Translations under genes and position numbers: made by a program | The notes under the pieces: generated by a model | What the model was told of the DNA's origin: nothing | Seen by the model: the letters and a program-made list of their open reading frames with translations, nothing else | The model's database searches: none | Assembly: GCA_034401795.1 (NCBI GenBank) | Contig: JAVVLW010002838.1 | Location: forward strand, 1-64,000 | Direction: 5' to 3' | DNA length: 64,000 bases | Source: Chaetoderma sp. LZ-2023a | Taxonomy: Eukaryota > Mollusca > Caudofoveata > Chaetodermatida > Chaetodermatidae | Shown here: positions 57,571 to 64,000 of the stretch, one piece after another | How the letters are laid out: each line of letters opens with the position of its first letter | Position numbering within the stretch: position 1 is the stretch's first letter

Positions 57571-59538
57571 CTGGAAGATAATATCGTCCATCAGAGGCAG
57601 AGGAACCGGATTGCAGACCAGAAGGTCCAGCAGATCCGTATACCATGATCGGCTTGGCCAATCCGGGGCGATCAGAAGCACTTGGCATTCCTCTTGTCTG
57701 ATTTTCTGAAGAATTTTTGGAATCAGGATTGCTGGAGGGAATGCGTATGCATACATTCTCCCCCAGCTGATAGCTAACGCATCTGTTGCGAAAGCGCTTG
57801 GATCCGGAATCGGAGAGACGTACGTGGTCATCTTCGCATTCTTCTTCGTTGCGAACAAATCGATGTTGGGTTTCCCCCAATGGTCGAACAGACGATCCGC
57901 CACACATTGATTTAGTTGCCATTCCGTGGGTAAAACACTCATCCTTCGGCTCAATGAGTCTGCTAGCAGGTTTAACCTTCCCGGAATATGAACTGCTTTC
58001 AAGGTAATCTGGTGATCCAGACACCAACAAAGCAGTTTCCATGTCATCATACAGAGACTGGGCGACTTCGTTCCGCCCTGGCGGTTTATGTAAGTCACAA
58101 CTGTTGAGTTGTCTGAACGAATAAGAACAATCTTGCCCTGAACTTTCTGTAAGAAATGTTCCAGGCCCAGGACTACTGCTTTTAGCTCCAGTAGATTTAT
58201 ATGTTCCTTTGACTGTTCCAGATTCCAAAGCCCTGATATCGTGTACTCTTCCAGGCAAGCTCCCCAGCCCTCCATCGATGCATCTGTATACACAGTCACC
58301 TGAGGGTGGGGAGGGGTTAGCAAAACCCCCGGCAAGAGATTCTCTGTATTCAACCACCATTGCAGGTGGTGAATGAGAGGCGCCAACACTGACACATTCA
58401 AGTCCAGCGAACCTGTACTCTGGGTCTACTGTGTCATGAGAAATAACTGGATCGGCCGCCTGCGTAAGGCGGCCTGAGGAATGACTGGTTCCAATGAAAC
58501 CATCAACCCCAGCATTCTCAAGTAAACCCGTGCCAGGACATGACGACTGTCGCACACTGACTGAATTAATGAGATGAGTTTCTGAACTCTCTCCTGAGTA
58601 GGATAAACATATCCTGTCTCTAGATCGAAGAACATCCCCAGGTAAACAAACTTCTGGGATGGAGTCAGCTCTGATTTTGGGAAATTGATCATCCAGCCTA
58701 AGTCTGTGAGAGTTTTCAAAACAATCTCCAGATTGGCCGACAAACTTTCCCGGGTGTGCGCTTTCAACAGCCAGTCGTCTATGTACGTGTGGACTGCTAT
58801 GCTTCTCCTGCGGAGGTATGCTGTGATTGCAAGAACCACACGGGTGAAAACCCGAGGAGCCGTGGAAATTCCGAAGGGCAACACCCTGAATTCCCACTGT
58901 CTGCCCTGGAATGCAAATCTCAGGAAGCGACAGAAACTCCCGTGGATGGGGATGTGGAAATAAGCGTCCTTCAAATCTATCGACGCCGTCCACATCCCCC
59001 TCTCCAACCCCGCCAACACCGAGCGCACCGTTTCCATCTTGAAACTGGGCGTCTCGATGAACTTGTTCAGTGGCTTGAGGTTGAGAATCGGTCTCCACCC
59101 TCCGGTGCGTTTTGTTACCAAGAACAGGGTTGAATAGAAGCCCGGACACCTTTGTGCCGGCTGAATAGCTCCTTTTTGTACGAGGGAATTTATCTCCTCC
59201 TCGATACACAACCTTTGATCTGGATCTCTCGGAATGGGAGTCCAGACTGGCACCAGAGACAGTCGCGACGGCGGGCCTGTCATCCACTCTGGATGATACC
59301 CCACGGAAAGCCATCGCAAGACTAAACGGTCCTGAGTTAACCGTTCCCACTCTTGCATGTGGTCGGCTAGCCGGCCTCCCACCGGTCCACCTAGGGACCG
59401 CGGTGGACACAAGGCATGCAAGAGCGGCACTGTCTCCGTCGCCATACACACCGGCGTGGTCCTTACCGCGGTAAGCGCCCTGTCAGGAACGATAACCACG
59501 CCCAGATCCTCGCGCGACCCGCCCCGCCCCGCGCGCAC
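57352..59538 (-). pseudogene. DIRS C reverse transcriptase / RNase H region (about one break)
   Basis: GGWRPILNLKPLNKFIETPS, SIDLKDAYFHIPI, VHTYIDDWLLKAH and LTPSQKFVYLGMFFDL of the reverse transcriptase. VYTDASMEGWGACLEE, LIRSDNSTVVTYINRQGG and HIPGRLNLLADSL of RNase H. Then PNIDLFATKKNAKMTTYVSP and YAYAFPPAILIPKIL. Confidence 0.9.
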
Positions 59539-61612
59539 CTCGGTGCACGGGCGGCTGCCTGGCTGACGGCGGCTGAGGAGCCTGCGCCCCCCTCACTGCT
59601 GGCCGAATCGCACGCGGCCGAGGCCGGCGCTGCGACGGCGGCTGGCCTCTGACTTGGCCAGCACCACCTCGAGCCTGCAGGGGACGATACGCAGGGGCCG
59701 CGGCGCGAACGTTAGCACGACGCAGCACCTCAAACTGTTCGCGCAGCGCCCTCTGGTTATTCACCAGGGTGACCGTCTCCTGGAGGTGGCGACATCCCTC
59801 ACCTCCAAAAAGACCAGGACCCGTCATAGGCGTACGGAGTAGCCTATTATACAGGTCCTGAGATGGGCACAGATTGTCCAGGGCAAACGTGCGTCTTGCC
59901 CGGACACTCCTGGTCACCGCCCGCGTCATACAGTCCAGCGCCAGGTTAATACCATCCTGGATGGTTCGCTGGACCGCGAGCGGGCCTGGCTGGCGCGATG
60001 CGGATGCCGTTACTACCCCCTGTAACAGCTGGGAGACGTGGGACAGAGCGGCAATCGAAGCCCTCCCACTCTCCTCCGCATCACGCAACGCGGTATTCGC
60101 CGAACGCAACGCGTTCGCGCACAAGACCCCCGCGTCAGAACGGGAGCCTGGCCGCGTATCCTCACCCAAAGCCGCGCGGTCATCCACGCTGGGCTTGGGT
60201 ACCACACCGTACCGCTGGTAGTCCAGGGGCACGATGCGACAACGCCTGGCCACCTCGCGAGGGGCCTTCGCGAGACGTCCACTCGTGTTAATGGACGACT
60301 CCGCCGCCTTGAACATGTCAACGACATGCTCCGCCAGCGGCAGAGAAGGCATAGCGTTAGCAGTTGGTTTCCCAGCTAACCACGGCGTGTGAACACGGTG
60401 GCTAGCCGACTGCTCCACGGGCAGATCAGGCCTAACGCTCACCAACCACTGGCAAGCGTCATACCAATCCTCCTCCGTGGCTAACTGCGAGCGCTCTACA
60501 AGACGGGGTCCTTCGTCTTCCTCCTGAGCGCAAGCAGTAGAGCTTGACGGCGGGTACGCTGATACACCTGGCAAGCCAGGGAAAACATGCGGGCCTGACA
60601 GCACCGGCATGAGAATATCACTGGTTTGACCAGGAGCAGGCACCGCGGTAGAGCGCGGGGTATATATAGCCCTACCACGGGCCCGGCCAGCACCAGCTAC
60701 ACTCTCGGCAAGCCGAGGTATGCGGTACCGCTGGCCATCAGCAGCGCCCTGGGCCACCACCTGAACCGCGGACCTTACTCCAGGGTGAGTAATACCGTGG
60801 AAAAAAGCGCCTGTATTCCCCGCGAGGGGTGCACAAACGTCTTCATCCATGTCCACGTCGTCAGACGGCGACCCTAGCAGGTAATCCTCATCACCCTGGT
60901 CAGAAAGATTAGACCCCGGGTCAGCAAAGAGAGCTAACCCGGGCTGACCAGGAACGGTGCCATAGGAGGTACTGGCCACCGCGGCGTGCGGATACCCCTG
61001 GACTGATAAGCAGCCAGCGGGTTCCAGCGACAACCGTCCACGGTCCCCTATCGGCGCGGCAATAAGCCTGCTGCCAGGGCCGTGGAACGCCCCCTCTAAT
61101 GGGGCCACCTCTGAATCGTCGGACAACGGAAGCGGACTAAGGAAAATCGATCCAGAGGCGGGGATTACCTGCTCCGAAGCCGATGATGAGGACAATAAAG
61201 GATCTGGTCCAGGAAGCATGCCACGAAGCAACCCTGGAACCAAATCTTTTATTGTCCTCTTCATCTCTCCCAACATCTCGGTCCGGAAGGTCTCCATATC
61301 CACCGCGGACGAGACCTTCCCCTTACCCTTCCTACTTACAACCTCTCGTTTCCGCTTCTTCTTCTTCTCCTCCTCTACCACCTTGTCCGTCGCCTGTAAG
61401 CAGCACAAGAATTCGGACATTAACTCGCCCCCCCAGTGCTTACATATGTCACAATTAATCAATGGACCACAAGGGCTACATCGATAACACAGATGCGGCC
61501 AGAACTTCACATGCATAAAACGTCCACAGGACGCGCAACCCGGTCCCTGAAACAGGGCAAAGGACAAGGAGTATGAGCAACTAGTTAAGCTTAGAAACTC
61601 AATCCAACTCAA
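59483..61612 (-). CDS. DIRS C gag-like protein (open)
   Basis: 709 open codons. Cys/His cluster near the start (CASCGRFMHVKFWPHLCYRC; CDICKHWGGELM); Lys-rich segment KKKRKREVVSRKGKGK; helical middle region TFRTEMLGEMKRTIKDLVPG; conserved TRSVRARRTFALDNLCPSQD; Arg/Gly/Pro/Gln-rich tail. Its end overlaps the start of the RT frame by about 55 bases in a different frame. The start shown may be internal, because the body seems to follow a splice acceptor near 61549. Confidence 0.78.
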   Translation of the reverse strand: MSWIEFLSLTSCSYSLSFALFQGPGCASCGRFMHVKFWPHLCYRCSPCGPLINCDICKHWGGELMSEFLCCLQATDKVVEEEKKKKRKREVVSRKGKGKVSSAVDMETFRTEMLGEMKRTIKDLVPGLLRGMLPGPDPLLSSSSASEQVIPASGSIFLSPLPLSDDSEVAPLEGAFHGPGSRLIAAPIGDRGRLSLEPAGCLSVQGYPHAAVASTSYGTVPGQPGLALFADPGSNLSDQGDEDYLLGSPSDDVDMDEDVCAPLAGNTGAFFHGITHPGVRSAVQVVAQGAADGQRYRIPRLAESVAGAGRARGRAIYTPRSTAVPAPGQTSDILMPVLSGPHVFPGLPGVSAYPPSSSTACAQEEDEGPRLVERSQLATEEDWYDACQWLVSVRPDLPVEQSASHRVHTPWLAGKPTANAMPSLPLAEHVVDMFKAAESSINTSGRLAKAPREVARRCRIVPLDYQRYGVVPKPSVDDRAALGEDTRPGSRSDAGVLCANALRSANTALRDAEESGRASIAALSHVSQLLQGVVTASASRQPGPLAVQRTIQDGINLALDCMTRAVTRSVRARRTFALDNLCPSQDLYNRLLRTPMTGPGLFGGEGCRHLQETVTLVNNQRALREQFEVLRRANVRAAAPAYRPLQARGGAGQVRGQPPSQRRPRPRAIRPAVRGAQAPQPPSARQPPVHRGARGAGRVARGSGRGYRS

Positions 61613-62450
61613 GGAGAAGGAAAACGATCATAAAGATCAATATACATCAGAAACCAGCATAGCGCTTGAATTGCTGATAAATACATAGCCAGCTGATTAT
61701 GACGTCATTAATCCCGTGACAGGAAAAATTCGATCCCAACAAAACATCCAAGTGCAAAGACGAATTGTATGCTGAATGGATAAGTTGACTACACAACCAT
61801 CAGATACATATAGATAACTCTTTTCTGGCAAAAATGTTAATTATCTCCCTTTGATTGTTTACAATAATTAACATCACCACATTATCAATAACTAGATACC
61901 TGACACTTTGTATAGACAAACCATCCAACGTGACGAACCGGAAACTCCACCATCTGCACGCCTCTTAACTCTCTCCACCTCATGGGGAAGGAATTGGATC
62001 AAGAGGGCAAAGTGAGAAGACCTTTATACCAGGCCTCCAACTCACTGGACATAATTTTTCATTTGGTTAGATAACCTAACAGTGTTAGTAGGAAATGGAA
62101 CCATGGTGGAGAGAATACTAATTCTCTGGTACTGTGACGTCACCACCTAGCGTCATACAGACCTGTGGACATAAACAGAAAGAGAAATTAGTCCTAGGTA
62201 GCACCGAGTTGATATAACCCAACCAACCAAGGCGCTTATCACGGTAAACGCGAGTCCCGGAAACACAATACACCGGGAAGAAAACTCGCTAATTTTACTA
62301 GAAGTCACCTGATTTAAAGGTCCTCCGTCCTCCTGTGGCGACGTATTCCTATCCGCCATCCAAAAAAGTGACTAACACTCCAAACAAACACCACTTAAAC
62401 AGCTTAAGAGTACGAAAAAGCTATTGAACAAAAAAACATGTGTGATCTCT
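61613..62450 (-). other. DIRS C leader: short first exon candidate and intron
   Basis: A short ATG-initiated stretch at about 62359-62307 ends at a GT donor, as in B. TTAATTATCTCCCTTTGATT near 61838 resembles a common molluscan motif. No other coding signal. Confidence 0.5.
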
Positions 62451-62454
62451 TTGC

Positions 62455-62630
62455 CAATAATCTAGCAAAGAGGAAGTGCTAGTCTGCGCATGCGCGGTGG
62501 TGGGGCTGGCATCCGCCAGACTACGCTCTGACTCCCTGCCCAGTAGGGGCACCTAACTGTTTTAAATCTGAGTGTTTATTGAGTGAAAGCCAATATTTAG
62601 CAATATCAAAAGTATTAGGGAGGTAAGTAT
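62455..62630 (+). repeat. DIRS C right inverted terminal repeat
   Basis: CAATAATCTAGCAAAGAGGA ... GCATGCGCGGTGGTGGGGCT ... CAAAAGTATTAGGGAGGTAA. Confidence 0.92.
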
Positions 62631-62869
62631 ACTCTTGAAGTGAAAAGGAAATTGTCCTTATCTTTGGGGTCCTAAAGATTCCTCCTGATTTTGAGGGTCA
62701 ACAGGTCAAGGCTCACAGTATTTTAATAGAAACAAGAGCTCAGCAAACGGCGCATAATACCCGGCCATGATGACAAACCAATGAATGAGAGCTATCAGAA
62801 TATATTTATTTCTTCCTCAGACCCAGACCAGTCATCCTTATGATGTGTCAAAGCAATCCGTTACACGGT

Positions 62870-63284
62870 CACTGAGGTATCGTCAGGAAACCAATTTTCA
62901 AGATGGCCACCACTGACTGGCAGCCATATTGGATTTCGGATTATCATAAATTTCGCTAAGTTTCTTCACCAGACATATTCCACCGACCCTATGAAGTGAT
63001 CTGATAAATGGTAACAGAGATAGCATCCGAAACCAACTTTCACGATGGCAGCCCATGGCTGGCGGCCACCTTGGAGTTCGGATCATCGTCAATTTCGATA
63101 GGTTTCTTCTCCAGTTCTTCTCCAGACCTAGTCCAACCACCCTATGAAGTTTCAAAGCGATCCGATAAAAGGTAACGGAGTTATCATCTGGAAACCAATT
63201 TTCAAGATGGCCACCAGTGGCTGGCAGCCATCTGGGATTCTGGGTCATTGTCAATTTCGATAGGTTTCTTCCCCAGAGGTAGTC

Positions 63285-63329
<45 letters not shown>

Positions 63330-63960
63330 AGCATTTATATAGTGCCATATCTCAATAAACTAATTTTCATAGGTGCTTGTGAATAGGTGAGACTTTAGTG
63401 TTTTCTTAAAATTTCTTATAGCAAGAGGCAGTTTATTCCATAGTTTAGGTGCAACAACACTGAAGGCTCTATTTCCACAGGAGCGCAAGTTTGATCGTGG
63501 GATGCAGAGCAATCGGTGGTCTCTAGACCGAAGTAGTCGAACCACCCTATGAAGTTTCATAGTGATCCGATAAACGATAACGGAGTTATCCTCTGGAAAC
63601 CAATTTTCAAGATGGCCACCGGTGACTGGCGGCCATCTTGGATTTTGGACCATTTTCGATTTCGATAGGTTTCTTCCCCAGACTTAGTCCAACCACTCTA
63701 TGAAGTTTCAAAGCAATCCAATAAACGGTAAAGGAGTTATCATTCGGAAAGCTTCGATAGGTATCTTCCCAAGACCTAGTCCAACCAACCTCTGAAGTTT
63801 CAATGCAGTCCAACAAACGGTAACAGAGTTATCATCCGGAAACCAATTTTTCCTCTCGATTTCTATAGGTTTCTTCCCAAGACCAAGACCAACCACCCTA
63901 TGAAGTTTCAATGTGATCCGACAAACGGTAATGGAGTTATCATCCGGAAACCACTCTGCC
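62870..63960 (+). repeat. Tandem-like array of ~150-bp units ('ATTTTCAAGATGGCCACC')
   Basis: About six or seven diverged units share GAAACCAATTTTCAAGATGG, CCACC.GTG.CTGGC.GCCAT, AATTTCGATAGGTTTCTTCC, CCTATGAAGTTTCAAAGC and GATAA.GGTAACGGAGTTATC. One unit is interrupted by the LINE fragment at 63285-63535. The array probably runs past the window end. Confidence 0.88.
63285..63535 (-). mobile_element. LINE 3' end (L2/CR1-like tail) inserted in the array
   Basis: The minus strand encodes NRAFSVVAPKLWNKLPLAIR, NFKKTLKSHLFTSTYEN then a stop, the typical C-terminus of CR1/L2-type ORF2 ('AF...AP.LWN.LP...R...S..FK..LK..LF'). A short 3' UTR with GGCACTATATAAATGCTGTA and an (ATT)n tail at 63288-63328 follow. 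Heavily 5'-truncated (~250 bp). Confidence 0.88.
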
Positions 63961-64000
63961 GCCCGCCCGCCCGTCTTGAAAATAAAGTGTCCATTATAGA

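Larger units (their letters stand above)
55607..62645 (-). mobile_element. DIRS retrotransposon C (young, almost whole)
   Basis: Full-length DIRS copy on the minus strand upstream of the first dynein exon seen, so in an intron. Terminal repeats, internal complementary region and all three coding parts are present. The gag-like and recombinase frames are open; about one break is apparent in the RT-RNase H part. It is the most intact element in the window. Nearly identical in layout to B, but it inserted separately, as its private end variants show. Confidence 0.93.

Noticed and set aside
62646-64000. Further upstream dynein exons
   Set aside because: Both strands were read for the conserved motifs preceding the microtubule-binding domain; only repeat units and a LINE tail were found.

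Overview
The window is animal nuclear DNA, most likely from a marine invertebrate and probably a lophotrochozoan or mollusc. That placement is an inference from style: AGGGAGATAAC-type tandem motifs near 20.2 kb, 'tgacctttgacc' style repeats, abundant small palindromic transposons and DIRS retrotransposons. The only host gene seen is an axonemal dynein heavy chain on the minus strand. Twenty-one exons between 54956 and 9228 all have GT donors and AG acceptors and join without a stop into 1230 codons. They run from the microtubule-binding domain at the stalk tip, through coiled-coil 2, AAA5 and AAA6, to most of the C-terminal domain. The closest remembered relative is DNAH7, an inner-arm single-headed dynein. 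The 5' two thirds of the gene lie beyond position 64000 and the last coding exon(s) lie before position 1.

The introns, and the DNA beyond the first and last exons seen, are packed with mobile elements. There are four DIRS-type tyrosine-recombinase retrotransposons. A (about 362-9025, minus) is old and carries a further ~1.9 kb insertion. D (about 31214-34951, plus) is old and internally deleted. B (about 40493-47546, minus) and C (about 55607-62645, minus) are close relatives and young, and C is almost whole. Each shows the DIRS layout: inverted terminal repeats, an internal complementary region copying both outer ends, and a gag-like / RT-RNase H / tyrosine-recombinase gene order. B sits inside a much older pair of ~565-bp inverted repeats (39573-40140 and 47545-48108). 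Two LINE 3' ends are also present (17470-18120 plus; 63285-63535 minus).

Most other intron sequence is made of short palindromic elements. H1 is a ~90-bp hairpin with GAATATTTTGAAACTAATTTGACTGG arms in at least 20 places, partly inside ~350-450-bp elements with GGGCGG motifs. H2 is a ~130-bp hairpin inside ~240-bp elements ending in TTAACCCTTTAAC / GTTAAAGGGTTAA. H3 has similar ends. H4 is a ~600-bp element with TAAAGGA ends found twice, each copy abutting a dynein splice site. Large tandem arrays lie at 9406-11557 (43-bp unit changing to 36 bp), 12506-13105 (49 bp with higher-order structure), 27877-28840 (66-bp array built from half an H1 hairpin), 52860-53735 (poly-G-bearing unit) and 62870-63960 (~150-bp unit).

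No tRNA, rRNA, CRISPR array or second host gene was recognised. The most notable signals are the end-to-internal-region covariation in DIRS copies B and C, the half-hairpin array, the nested long inverted repeat, and several small element families sharing TTAA-type ends.
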